Shown here: positions 50,617 to 59,185 of the stretch, piece after piece
Layout: each line of letters opens with the position of its first letter
How positions within the stretch are numbered: the first letter of the stretch is position 1
Origin: Fictibacillus phosphorivorans
GTDB lineage: Bacteria > Bacillota > Bacilli > Bacillales > Fictibacillaceae
Direction: 5' to 3'
DNA length: 64,000 nucleotides
NCBI RefSeq assembly: GCF_001619875.1
Contig: NZ_LRFC01000001.1
Location: 310,001-374,000, forward strand
Made by a program: the position numbers and the translations under genes
The notes under the pieces: generated by a model
Told to the model about the DNA's origin: nothing
Seen by the model: the letters and a program-made list of their open reading frames with translations, nothing else
The model's database searches: none

Positions 50617-51762
50617 ATGAAAAACTATCAAGTGGTGTGGAGAGGACCAGTGCTGGATGCCACAGGTTATGGAACAGCAAGCAGAGAGTACGCCCTCGCT
50701 TTAGACAGGCAGGGAATAGATGTGAAGATTGAAACCTATACTTGGAATTTTCCTTATCACATGCAAGATGAAAAGAAAAAGAAAAGGTTGCAGCAACTCA
50801 TTGAAAAACCAATTACAAACCAAAAACAAAAAATATTAATCTATCATTCCCCTCCAGCAGTGATTAGTAAAAAAGAGAAAGCGGACTTTGACTTCTGCAT
50901 TCTTAATACCGTATGGGAAACAAATCGGATCCCTGATACGTGGCTGCCCATCCTCTCCACATACGATGCCGTTTCTGTTCCTTGTACGCATAATGTAGAT
51001 GCGCTGAAGATCAGCGGTGTTCGTATTCCGATATTCTTGGTGCCGCATGGAGCAGACACCAAGATGTTTAACCCAGACAATCATAGAATTATGCTGAATG
51101 AAAAAACCAAGTTTGTCTTTGTTTCCATCTTTGATTTTCAGCATCGGAAAAATCCGGAAAGTTTACTGCGTGCTTATTGGGAAGAGTTCACAGTGCACGA
51201 CCGTGTACTGCTTCTAATCAAAACATATGGCAGTTCACGAAAAAAAATAAGAAAAGCAATTATGGACTATAAAAGGAAATTGGGGTTTAGTGATACTGCG
51301 CCCATTTATTTAATGACGGGAATATGCAGCGAGGCTGAACTAAAAGGAATGTATACAGCAGCAAATGCGTTTGTTCTCCCAACAAGAGGGGAAGGTGTAG
51401 GGTTACCTTTTATTGAAGCGTTATCAAGCGGCATACCTGTTATTGCAACCGGATGGGGCGGACAGATGGATTTCTTAAGTACACATAACTCGTTTCTAAT
51501 TGACTATGAGCTGATGAATCCTTCAATCAGCATGAATAGCGATCACGCCATCTCCACCATCTACAGAGAATTTGAAAAGAACGGGCAGCTTTGGGCTGAA
51601 GCAGATCTCGATCATATGAAAAAGCAAATGAGATACGCCTATGAAAATCCCGCTCTTTGCAGACTAAAAGGAAGACAAGGCAGGAAAGATATGCAACAAA
51701 TGACATGGGATCGAGCAGGTATCTCACTTAAACAAATGGTTGAGAAGATAATAGGTTCCTAA
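50617..51762 (+). CDS. GT4-type glycosyltransferase
   Basis: 381 residues, GT-B fold. VVWRGPVLDATGYGTASREYALAL is the N-terminal donor-side loop, and LPTRGEGVGLPFIEALSSGIPVIAT is the C-terminal nucleotide-sugar motif (E-x7-E). It probably uses GDP-mannose from the neighbouring ManC (inference). AAAGGAG precedes ATG 50617. Its stop overlaps the convergent glycosyltransferase by 4 bp. Confidence 0.85.
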   Translation: MKNYQVVWRGPVLDATGYGTASREYALALDRQGIDVKIETYTWNFPYHMQDEKKKKRLQQLIEKPITNQKQKILIYHSPPAVISKKEKADFDFCILNTVWETNRIPDTWLPILSTYDAVSVPCTHNVDALKISGVRIPIFLVPHGADTKMFNPDNHRIMLNEKTKFVFVSIFDFQHRKNPESLLRAYWEEFTVHDRVLLLIKTYGSSRKKIRKAIMDYKRKLGFSDTAPIYLMTGICSEAELKGMYTAANAFVLPTRGEGVGLPFIEALSSGIPVIATGWGGQMDFLSTHNSFLIDYELMNPSISMNSDHAISTIYREFEKNGQLWAEADLDHMKKQMRYAYENPALCRLKGRQGRKDMQQMTWDRAGISLKQMVEKIIGS

Positions 51763-52934
51763 CTTAAGAGCGCATCAATTTCAATCTTCATCTTTTCGAC
51801 AATGCTGTTCCAAGAATAGTTCTTGTTAATATAGTGTTGTCCGTCCGTAGCTACTTTTTGTAATAAGTTTGGATCATTTGAATAACGGTTCAGTTTATAA
51901 GCAAAGTCTTCTCTTTCTGTATGAATATAGTGCTTCATGTTAGTGAGATCTAAACCTCGCACACCGCAAAGAGTAGAGAATAAAGGTACTCCTGCAGATA
52001 AGTACTCTAGTGTCTTCAGATTTACGCCAGCACCTGTAAACATAGGATTAATCGCTAGATCAGACTCTGAAAAGAGTTTTATTTTTTGTTTGTTCCGGAC
52101 TCTGCCTAAAAGTTTTACGTTAGGTTTGGTAGTGAAATGTGAAAACGGGACACAACATCCTCCAGCGATTACGAAGTTAATTTCCGTACACTTGTCAGCA
52201 AGATGATGCAGGATAAAATCTACCGATTCAATGTTTGGTGGATAATCAGCTCCAATAAAGAATGCAAGAGGTTTTTGATTGTATTTTTCTTTTCGCAGAA
52301 GCCATCCATAAGGATCTATCCCATTTGGAGCGATTTTAACTTTTGCTGGGTTGGCTTTATACATTTTAATGAAATGGTCTTTCTCGGTTTCAGAAGTTGA
52401 GAAAACAAGATCAGCACATTTCACCAATTTTTTTTCAAGCTTAAACAGAGCAGGTAGATAGTTTCTTGCCTTCTCATTTCTCCAAATTTGATCAGCTAGC
52501 ATGTATTCGTGATTGTGACTGTTATATACCCTTGGTTTATGATCTTTTCTAATATACGAATCAACTTCCACTAAAAAGGGTGATTCATGAACAATTAAAT
52601 GACAGAGAGGATAAAGGGAATCATAAAGCTTCTTGTACAAAGTTGGATAGTTTGCAAGCTCAGTCTGTATAATCATTGCAAATTCATAGGTTAATTCATT
52701 ATGCTGAAGCTTTTGGACAACCTTATTGTAGTAGTAAGGGTCTTTAGGTACTTTATATTCTCTAAATGTTTGAGAATACTGAAATACTCCCTGTTTGTGG
52801 CCATATGTTTGTGAAAGAAGTGTAACATCATAAAATTTGCTAAGTTCTTCATAGATGTGAAAATACCTTAGTGTGCCGCCACTCGTAGGAGGTATTACGG
52901 TTGGGAAATGATTTAAAACTAAAATCTTTTTCAT
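51759..52934 (-). CDS. GT4-like glycosyltransferase
   Basis: 391 residues, GT-B fold. N-terminal LNHFPTVIPPTSGGTLRYFHIYEEL, central KIAPNGIDPYGW, and C-terminal MFTGAGVNLKTLEYLSAGVPLFST. It has the organisation of family 4 enzymes with a modified E-x7-E. Overlaps the next gene upstream on the same strand by 4 bp, forming a two-gene operon that faces the manC operon. Confidence 0.8.
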   Translation of the reverse strand: MKKILVLNHFPTVIPPTSGGTLRYFHIYEELSKFYDVTLLSQTYGHKQGVFQYSQTFREYKVPKDPYYYNKVVQKLQHNELTYEFAMIIQTELANYPTLYKKLYDSLYPLCHLIVHESPFLVEVDSYIRKDHKPRVYNSHNHEYMLADQIWRNEKARNYLPALFKLEKKLVKCADLVFSTSETEKDHFIKMYKANPAKVKIAPNGIDPYGWLLRKEKYNQKPLAFFIGADYPPNIESVDFILHHLADKCTEINFVIAGGCCVPFSHFTTKPNVKLLGRVRNKQKIKLFSESDLAINPMFTGAGVNLKTLEYLSAGVPLFSTLCGVRGLDLTNMKHYIHTEREDFAYKLNRYSNDPNLLQKVATDGQHYINKNYSWNSIVEKMKIEIDALLS

Positions 52935-54055
52935 CGTTTTACATCCCTTTTAACAACATGCTGAAAAACATTTAGTGTCTCTTTTGCACAGTTTTCCCAT
53001 GAAAACATCCTTGATCGCTCTATTCCTTGTTTAATTAACCTTTTTCTGATTTGTGAGTCTGACATATTTAGGACTTTTAAAGCGATGTCTTCGGGGTCTT
53101 CTGGGTTAAAGTGGATGGCTGCGTTACCTACTATTTCTGGAATACTAGCTCTATCTGAACAAACGATAGGACAATGTGCTTTCATCGCTTCCACTAAAGG
53201 AATACCGAAACCTTCATATAGAGATGGGAAAATCATGAACGATGCGTTGGAATAAAGAGAGGGCATATCCTCAGGTGGAACGTATCCTAGTATCTTTACT
53301 TGCTCTTCCAGTTCGTGTTCTTGTATAAATTTTAGTACAGCTTGATAATTACGGTTTCGATGAAATGTATATCCTGTAAGAACGAGAGGAATACGTTTTT
53401 CATAGCGATCCCTTAGTCTAACAAGAGCTTTAAGCAAGTTAATGTGATTTTTATGTGGATTATAGCTGGAAGGGTAGATCGCGTATTCTTCGTCCAGTGA
53501 GTATTTTTTCTTTATTTTCTCTTTGGAAACATCAGTTGATAAGAAGCGGAATACAGGTGGAGCATCTAGATAAACAGCATGAACCTTTTCCTTTGGAATG
53601 TGAAGGTTCTTTGCAATCGCATTTCTTGAAAACTCGGAAACCGTTAACACGGCATCAAAGGAATGTGCAAATCGCTCATAATAAGCATTATTTTCTTTTA
53701 GATCACCATCAACAAATTGTGGATAGGCAGTATGCAGAACATCATGAATCGTTGCTATTAAAGGAACCGTAATATTTGGAATATATGATTTGTGTATAGG
53801 TGAAAACCAAAGATCGAGTTGACACTGAGTAATGAATGAATGAATCGAGTCATAAACTTTGTATTCTTTTATCATTATTTTTTTTATTCGATCCTGATAA
53901 TCAGGAAACAGGTTTCTGTATGGTTTTGTGAGAAACAAGAATAACTTAATATTCTTGTCCGTCGTTACTAATTGCGAGATAAGATGTGTTACATATTGTT
54001 CAACCCCGCCAAATCTGTCGCTCGAAAGTGATAATAAGTTTACTCCTATTCTCAT
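52931..54055 (-). CDS. Family 4 glycosyltransferase (mannosyltransferase-like)
   Basis: 374 residues. IGVNLLSLSSDRFGGVEQYVTHLI (glycine-rich acceptor loop), YALYPSSYNPHKNH-like hinge (seen as AIYPSSYNPHKNHINLL), and the strong FPSLYEGFGIPLVEAMKAHCPIVCSD (E-x7-E). Typical of WbaZ/MtfB mannosyltransferases, which suits the adjacent ManC. ATG 54055 is the start; the longer frame from 54070 uses its ribosome site AGGAGGAT as codons. Confidence 0.85.
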   Translation of the reverse strand: MRIGVNLLSLSSDRFGGVEQYVTHLISQLVTTDKNIKLFLFLTKPYRNLFPDYQDRIKKIMIKEYKVYDSIHSFITQCQLDLWFSPIHKSYIPNITVPLIATIHDVLHTAYPQFVDGDLKENNAYYERFAHSFDAVLTVSEFSRNAIAKNLHIPKEKVHAVYLDAPPVFRFLSTDVSKEKIKKKYSLDEEYAIYPSSYNPHKNHINLLKALVRLRDRYEKRIPLVLTGYTFHRNRNYQAVLKFIQEHELEEQVKILGYVPPEDMPSLYSNASFMIFPSLYEGFGIPLVEAMKAHCPIVCSDRASIPEIVGNAAIHFNPEDPEDIALKVLNMSDSQIRKRLIKQGIERSRMFSWENCAKETLNVFQHVVKRDVKR

Positions 54056-54244
54056 TTGTATCCTCCTCATCCCACATTTGCCTAATCAATTTTCAAACTA
54101 TTTATATGTTCAAGAAAACGGTGACGTACGCATACATTGTAAAGGATGTAAAATACTGCGCCCATTCATTCTAATTAGCACTTGCATGTATTAGGGTTGA
54201 AGGTTAAGACTGTCGGTGCAGAATAAATAAAGGAGTGAATAAGG

Positions 54245-54787
54245 ATGAGTGATAAACATAAAGACAAAAGCCATGAAAAAGAAAAAAGCAGGAAAGTTAA
54301 AATTACAACAGGGCCTTTTCTTGTACCGGAAGAAGTTGATTCAGAACTTCAAGGAGGCAGAGATAATGACAGAATCATTATTATCCTTAAGAACCCAACA
54401 GATAAACACTTAAAAGTAAAAGTCAAACTTGGTATTTGTTTAGAACCAAGAAAAAGTGCGAGTGGTTTATTAAATGTATATAAAGACATTGAAGAAAAAG
54501 AAGTAAGTTTAGGGTGGTTTACTTTAAAGCCGCATTCTTGCACAAGAATTGAACGAAATATACCGAGAGATCTTGGGTCAGGTAAAGACGAACGGAATGC
54601 CGTTTATCGGATAACAGCAAAAGGGGATTTCCAAGTCTGCTCTCGAGGGGATACAGTGCTTTGTGGTCTAGCTGAAATTTCTGTTATAGGCGGAAGTGTC
54701 TTCAATTTTGAAGAACCAGGGCTTGAGCAAGCAGATGCAGCGCTGTTTTTTCCTTTTAGTAATTTTGTAGTATGTAAAAGTCACTAA
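54245..54787 (+). CDS. Hypothetical protein, possibly spore surface
   Basis: 180 residues. A basic, charged N-terminus (DKHKDKSHEKEKSRK) is followed by a beta-rich body (RIIIILKNPTDKHLKVKVKLGI, GWFTLKPHSCTRIERNI, VYRITAKGDFQVCSRG). It ends in FFPFSNFVVCKSH with no signal peptide or TM helix. No family recognised. Its position beside the glycosyltransferase block suggests a coat- or crust-associated protein (inference only). AAAGGAGTG precedes ATG 54245. Confidence 0.6.
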   Translation: MSDKHKDKSHEKEKSRKVKITTGPFLVPEEVDSELQGGRDNDRIIIILKNPTDKHLKVKVKLGICLEPRKSASGLLNVYKDIEEKEVSLGWFTLKPHSCTRIERNIPRDLGSGKDERNAVYRITAKGDFQVCSRGDTVLCGLAEISVIGGSVFNFEEPGLEQADAALFFPFSNFVVCKSH

Positions 54788-54800
54788 TAATCTACAAATC

Positions 54801-54832
54801 AGACAGCTCCTGATCAGGGGTTGTCTTTTTTT
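54801..54832 (+). terminator. Terminator of the hypothetical gene at 54245
   Basis: Stem AGACAGCTCCTG / CAGGGGTTGTCT (with G-U pairs), then TTTTTTT. Confidence 0.8.
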
Positions 54833-54924
54833 AATTAGCCAAGGTAGTTTCATAAAAGGGGATAAGGATGATATGCAGAAAATAATAAAGAAGACAATCG
54901 TTCAATAAAGGGAGTGTTACATGT

Positions 54925-55347
54925 ATGTACGAACAAAAAACAAAAGAAACGAATCATAGTGTCGTAGAGTTCATTGAAAATGTAGAGAGTCCCAAAAAGA
55001 AAGAAGATGCTTATAAACTTCTTGATATTTTTACAGAAACAACAGGCTTTGAGGCAAAAATGTGGGGACCAAGCATCATCGGATTTGGGTCGTATCATTA
55101 TAAATACAAAACCGGGCATGAAGGGGACGCTCCACTTGTCGGGTTCTCGCCAAGAAAAGCGAAGATCAGCCTCTATTTTGCGCCAGGAGATCCTGATCGT
55201 GAAGCGTTGCTTAGTAAGTTTGGTAAACATACAACAGGTGCGGCATGCGTGTACATCAATAAGTTGGCAGATGTTGATGTGGATGTGTTACAAAAGCTGA
55301 TTACGCAATCTATGGAATTTTTGTTAAAAACATACCCTCAAGTGTAG
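54925..55347 (+). CDS. DUF1801 domain protein
   Basis: 140 residues. The DUF1801 core is visible: IFTETTGFEAKMWGPSIIGFGSYHYKY, then VGFSPRKAKISLYFAPGD and GKHTTGAACVYINKLADVD. The fold is YdhG-like with unknown function. AAGGGAGTG precedes ATG 54925. Single gene with its own terminator. Confidence 0.85.
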   Translation: MYEQKTKETNHSVVEFIENVESPKKKEDAYKLLDIFTETTGFEAKMWGPSIIGFGSYHYKYKTGHEGDAPLVGFSPRKAKISLYFAPGDPDREALLSKFGKHTTGAACVYINKLADVDVDVLQKLITQSMEFLLKTYPQV

Positions 55348-55365
55348 TGGTGATGAGTGCAGGAA

Positions 55366-55393
55366 AGGAGCCCTAAATTAGGACTCCTTTTTT
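55366..55393 (+). terminator. Terminator of the DUF1801 gene
   Basis: Stem AGGAG-CCTAA / TTAGG-CTCCT then TTTTTT. Confidence 0.85.
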
Positions 55394-55399
55394 AAGTGA

Positions 55400-55516
55400 T
55401 TAGTGTTTCTTGTGACAGCCGCAGCTTCTTTTTTTCTTTTTTCTGCACTTCTTACATTTTAAAATGATGAAGCTTGAAGAAGAAGATTCACATCTGTGTC
55501 GATTCCAACAACCCAT
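55400..55516 (-). CDS. Tiny Cys/His/Lys-rich protein, 38 residues
   Basis: ATG 55516 with GGGGTGA at good spacing opens a 38-codon frame. It starts MGCWNRHRC, runs through five serines and a hydrophobic stretch (SFIILK), and ends CKKCRKKKKRSCGCHKKH. Six cysteines and several His suggest metal binding or cross-linking; small basic Cys-rich proteins of this size are common in spore coats (inference). It ends at the DUF1801 terminator, which can serve both strands. Confidence 0.5.
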   Translation of the reverse strand: MGCWNRHRCESSSSSFIILKCKKCRKKKKRSCGCHKKH

Positions 55517-55697
55517 TAAAATCACCCCGTTTATTTTCACAACACAATGAACTTGTGCTGGTACTACATCATATGCACGAAGAGGACAAGTTGTTTAGAC
55601 ATATGAACAAGTCAGTTTGGTTTTTTAGAATTGAGCAATAGGTAATCATTTGAAAAACATGCTATCATTAAACAAAACAATAGGAGTTGAGTGAATA

Positions 55698-56930
55698 TTG
55701 AAACAAGAGATTATGGACCGTTTTATCACCTATGTAAAAGTAGATACGCAATCTGATGGAAGCAGCGAGACGACTCCTTCAACAAAAGGACAGTGGACGC
55801 TCGCAAACATGCTGGTGGAAGAACTGAAAGAAATCGGCATGCAAGAAGTAACGGTTGATGAAAACGGCTATGTGATGGCGACTCTTCCTTCCAATACGGA
55901 AAAAGACGTGCCGGTCATTGGTTTCCTTGCACATGTCGACACCGCGACTGATTTTACAGGAAAAGACGTAAAACCCCAGATCGTTGAAAACTATGATGGG
56001 GAAACGATCACGTTAAACAAAGACTTACATATTGAATTATCTCCAAGCGATTTTCCTAGTTTAAAAGATTACAAAGGACATACCCTGATTACAACAGACG
56101 GTACAACATTGCTCGGTGCAGATAATAAAGCGGGTATCGCTGAGATTATGACGGCGATGAAATATTTGATTGACCACCCAGAAATCAAGCACGGAAAACT
56201 GAGAGTGGCGTTCACACCGGACGAAGAGATCGGCCGTGGCCCTCACAAGTTTGATGTAAAAGCATTTGGCGCGAAGTATGCCTATACGATGGACGGCGGA
56301 CCATTAGGTGAACTTGAATATGAAAGCTTTAACGCGGCTGATGCGAGAATTCGTATCTTGGGTAAAAATATTCACCCGGGCTCTGCCAAGAATAAGATGG
56401 TGAATTCTGCGAAAATTGCAATCGAACTGCAAAGCAAACTTCCAACTGAAGAAGCTCCCGAACATACAGAGGGATATGGAGGGTTTTATCACCTAATCGG
56501 ATTAAAAGGTGGCGTAGAACAAACAGACATGTACTACATCATTCGTGATCACGATAAAGAACTTTTCGAAAAAAGAAAGAACACAATACAAGCGATCGTG
56601 GATGAGCTGCGCGAAAAGTATGGCCAAGATAAGATTCAGTTAGAGATGAAAGATACGTATTACAACATGAAAGAGAAGATTGAGCCCGTAAAAGAAATTG
56701 TGGACCTTGCTTCAAAAGCAATGAAAAAGCTTGATATTGAGCCAAACATCAAACCGATTCGCGGTGGTACAGACGGATCTCAATTATCATTTATGGGACT
56801 GCCGACACCGAATATCTTCACGGGCGGGGAAAACTATCACGGCCGTCACGAATACATCTCAGTCGACAATATGATCAAAGCAACACAAGTAATTATCGAG
56901 CTTGTGCAGCTTTTTGAAGAGGAAGCATAA
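55698..56930 (+). CDS. pepT: Peptidase T (tripeptide aminopeptidase, M20B)
   Basis: 410 residues. All metal and catalytic residues are visible: His and Asp of [10 protein letters not shown], bridging Asp of [10 protein letters not shown], Glu-Glu of DEEIGRG, Asp of YTMDGG, and the last His of [13 protein letters not shown]. It releases N-terminal residues from tripeptides in the cytosol. TTG start at 55698 with TAGGAG ~11 bases upstream; length matches B. subtilis PepT. Monocistronic. Confidence 0.95.
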   Translation: MKQEIMDRFITYVKVDTQSDGSSETTPSTKGQWTLANMLVEELKEIGMQEVTVDENGYVMATLPSNTEKDVPVIGFLAHVDTATDFTGKDVKPQIVENYDGETITLNKDLHIELSPSDFPSLKDYKGHTLITTDGTTLLGADNKAGIAEIMTAMKYLIDHPEIKHGKLRVAFTPDEEIGRGPHKFDVKAFGAKYAYTMDGGPLGELEYESFNAADARIRILGKNIHPGSAKNKMVNSAKIAIELQSKLPTEEAPEHTEGYGGFYHLIGLKGGVEQTDMYYIIRDHDKELFEKRKNTIQAIVDELREKYGQDKIQLEMKDTYYNMKEKIEPVKEIVDLASKAMKKLDIEPNIKPIRGGTDGSQLSFMGLPTPNIFTGGENYHGRHEYISVDNMIKATQVIIELVQLFEEEA

Positions 56931-56944
56931 AAGATAGAGGGTTT

Positions 56945-56968
56945 AGCCAACTATTTTGGTTGGCTTTT
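56945..56968 (+). terminator. pepT terminator
   Basis: Stem AGCCAAC / GTTGGCT then TTTCC. Confidence 0.7.
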
Positions 56969-57052
56969 CCTGTGTCTTCTGAGTGTGGGTTTAGCAGGTA
57001 AGTGTGAGATGTTAGGGGTATTCGGGCACTTCAGGTGTGTCGATGTTTGTCT

Positions 57053-57150
57053 ACTCGCTGATATATCATCAAAACTCGCCGGATTATTACCAAAACTCGC
57101 TGGATTAACTCCTAAATTTCAGGGATTATCCTTGAAATTTATTGAATTAC
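57053..57150. repeat. Intergenic ~21-bp periodic array 5
   Basis: Copies of CAAAACTCGCTGGATTAACT plus one base. The GGATTA core falls at 57079, 57100, 57121 and (as GAATTA) 57142, 21 bp apart; a weaker ACTCGCTG copy starts at 57053. It lies between the pepT terminator and the Nudix gene at 57203. The two inner units share ACTCG and GGATT with array 3. Confidence 0.85.
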
Positions 57151-57202
57151 TGGATGGAATACCCCGGCTGGTATATAAATTAGAACTAAGGAGGAGCTAT
57201 AG

Positions 57203-57682
57203 ATGAGCTACCCAATCCGAGTAAGAGCGGGTGCGTTAATTATCGAAAATGACGCGATCCTGTTAATTGAGTTTGATGATGAGAATGGACTTCACTACAA
57301 CCTGCCGGCAGGCGGTGTAGAACCACATGAATCTGTTAAGGAAGCGGCAAAACGAGAAGCGAAAGAAGAGGCTTCCATTGATGTAAAGGTCGGTCCGCTC
57401 GCATTTGTTTATGAATATGCGCCACACTTGGCGGACTACCGATATGGAGAGAAACACTCATTAGGGCTTATGTTTGAATGCACGCGGGATAAGAACACAG
57501 AACCTTCTTTGCCAGATCGGCCAGACTCCAACCAAACGGGAGTAAAATGGGTTTCCTTAAGTGAGCTGGATTCCATCGTTTTGTATCCAAAAGTACAAAA
57601 ACATATATTGGCCTATGTCGAAAGTAAAAAGCAAGGTTCATACATTGAAGAACAAGATTTGGAAGAGTATCATTTGATTTAA
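57203..57682 (+). CDS. Nudix hydrolase
   Basis: 159 residues with a perfect Nudix box G-x5-E-x7-REAKEEASI (GGVEPHESVKEAAKREAKEEA, residues ~33-55). N-terminal RVRAGALIIENDAILLIEF and LNPAGG-like LPAGGVE are standard. Likely cleaves a nucleoside diphosphate linked to another group; the exact substrate is unknown. AAGGAGGAGC precedes ATG 57203. Confidence 0.88.
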   Translation: MSYPIRVRAGALIIENDAILLIEFDDENGLHYNLPAGGVEPHESVKEAAKREAKEEASIDVKVGPLAFVYEYAPHLADYRYGEKHSLGLMFECTRDKNTEPSLPDRPDSNQTGVKWVSLSELDSIVLYPKVQKHILAYVESKKQGSYIEEQDLEEYHLI

Positions 57683-57787
57683 AAAATTCAGAAAAATAAC
57701 TGTCATTAGCATGAAATAATCCTTATACTATAGATACATAAATAAACTCATCAGTCGTTTTTTAATAATTTCTTAAGGAGGATTCAT

Positions 57788-59056
57788 ATGGAGTCTTATT
57801 TTTTTGAACGTAACAGAAGCAGATTAAAAGAATTGCTGCCTGATGAATCATTAACGATTTTATTTGCTGGTAAAGCGCCACAAAAATCAGCGGATGAACA
57901 TTATCCATTCGTGCCAAACCGCAACTTTTACTACTTAACTGGGATTACCGATCAAAATGTAATGCTGCTTTTAAAGAAGAGCGGCAAACAATTTGAAGAA
58001 ACGCTTTTTATTGAAAAAGCGGATCCTGTTATGGAGAAGTGGGTTGGGAAGACGGTTTCAAAAGAAGAAGCAGAAAATCTCTCAGGAATCAAAGACATTA
58101 AATATGTGGATAGCTTTGAGTCAACAGTTGCGGGGAACTTCTTCACAAATCAAGCAAAGCACGTTTGTTTAGATTTAGAGCGCCGAGCTTGGAACGGTGA
58201 GCCAACAAGCACCTCACTTTTTGCCAAACACATTCGTGAGCACTACCCGCACATTGTGATCCACAACGTATATCCCGACATCTCTGAACTGCGCGTATTT
58301 AAAACTACAGAAGAGATTCAGAAGATTAAAGAAGCGATTGCAATCACGAAAGAAGGCATCTATAACGTGCTGAAGCATGCAAAAGCAGGCATGATGGAAT
58401 ATCAGCTCGAAGCGCATTTTGATTTTACGCTAAAGTCAAACGGGATTCGAGATTATGCGTTCAAAACCATTACGGCAAGCGGGAAAAATGCAACGGTTCT
58501 TCACTATGAGCACAACAACGCACGTACGAATGAAGGAGAGCTTGTGTTGCTCGATCTTGGTGCACAAAAAGATTATTACAACGCGGACATCAGCTACACC
58601 TTCCCAGTGGATGGAAAGTTTTCTGATCGCCAAAAAGTACTGTACAATATCGTCCTAAAAGCTCTAAAAGAAACACCAGCGATCATTAAACCAGGTCTAG
58701 AGTTTGCAGAACTTAATAATCATGCGAAGAAAATTTTAGCCGATGAGTGCAAGAAGATTGGCTTGATTCAAGAAGACGACGAGATTTCAAAATACTATTA
58801 TCATGGTGTAGGCCATTTCTTAGGACTCGACACGCATGACGTTGGTTCGTATAAAGATCGCATCCTCGAACCAGGAATGGTGATCACGATCGAGCCGGGA
58901 TTATATATTGAAGAAGAATCGACCGGAATCCGTATCGAGGATGACATCTTAGTGACGGAAGACGGGTATGAGAACCTATCAAAAGATATCTTCCGTGAAG
59001 TAGAAGAGATTGAAGAGTTTATGGCGACAAAAGGTGTTCAGGCGGTTCAAGCTTAA
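57788..59056 (+). CDS. Xaa-Pro aminopeptidase (peptidase M24B)
   Basis: 422 residues. N-terminal AMP_N domain (FERNRSRLKELLP, FVPNRNFYYLTGI), then the pita-bread catalytic domain. Metal ligands: Asp-Asp in LLDLGAQKDYYNADISYTF, His in GVGHFLGLDTHD, Glu in ITIEPGLYI and Glu in GIRIEDDI. It cleaves N-terminal residues ahead of proline. AAGGAGG precedes ATG 57788. Confidence 0.92.
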   Translation: MESYFFERNRSRLKELLPDESLTILFAGKAPQKSADEHYPFVPNRNFYYLTGITDQNVMLLLKKSGKQFEETLFIEKADPVMEKWVGKTVSKEEAENLSGIKDIKYVDSFESTVAGNFFTNQAKHVCLDLERRAWNGEPTSTSLFAKHIREHYPHIVIHNVYPDISELRVFKTTEEIQKIKEAIAITKEGIYNVLKHAKAGMMEYQLEAHFDFTLKSNGIRDYAFKTITASGKNATVLHYEHNNARTNEGELVLLDLGAQKDYYNADISYTFPVDGKFSDRQKVLYNIVLKALKETPAIIKPGLEFAELNNHAKKILADECKKIGLIQEDDEISKYYYHGVGHFLGLDTHDVGSYKDRILEPGMVITIEPGLYIEEESTGIRIEDDILVTEDGYENLSKDIFREVEEIEEFMATKGVQAVQA

Positions 59057-59065
59057 TAGTGGATG

Positions 59066-59097
59066 AGAAGAGGTGTATTTCGCCTCTTCTTTTTTTA
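59066..59097 (+). terminator. Terminator of the M24 peptidase gene
   Basis: Stem AGAAGAGG / CCTCTTCT then TTTTTTT. Confidence 0.9.
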
Positions 59098-59103
59098 CAC
59101 TTA

Positions 59104-59143
59104 AATAACAAATGACAAAAATTAATATTTGTCATTTGTTATT
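59104..59143. promoter_or_regulatory. Long palindrome, candidate TetR operator
   Basis: Perfect 16-bp inverted repeat AATAACAAATGACAAA / TTTGTCATTTGTTATT around 8 bp. It lies just upstream of the aldo/keto reductase-TetR operon. Its position and symmetry suit autoregulation by the TetR protein. Confidence 0.65.
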
Positions 59144-59185
59144 TTACGTGTTAAGATAAATCCATAAAAACAATCGGAGGGGAAA

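Noticed and set aside
1583-57150. Periodic arrays as CRISPR
   Set aside because: Units are contiguous with a 20-21 bp period and no unique ~30-bp spacers; no cas genes are in the window.
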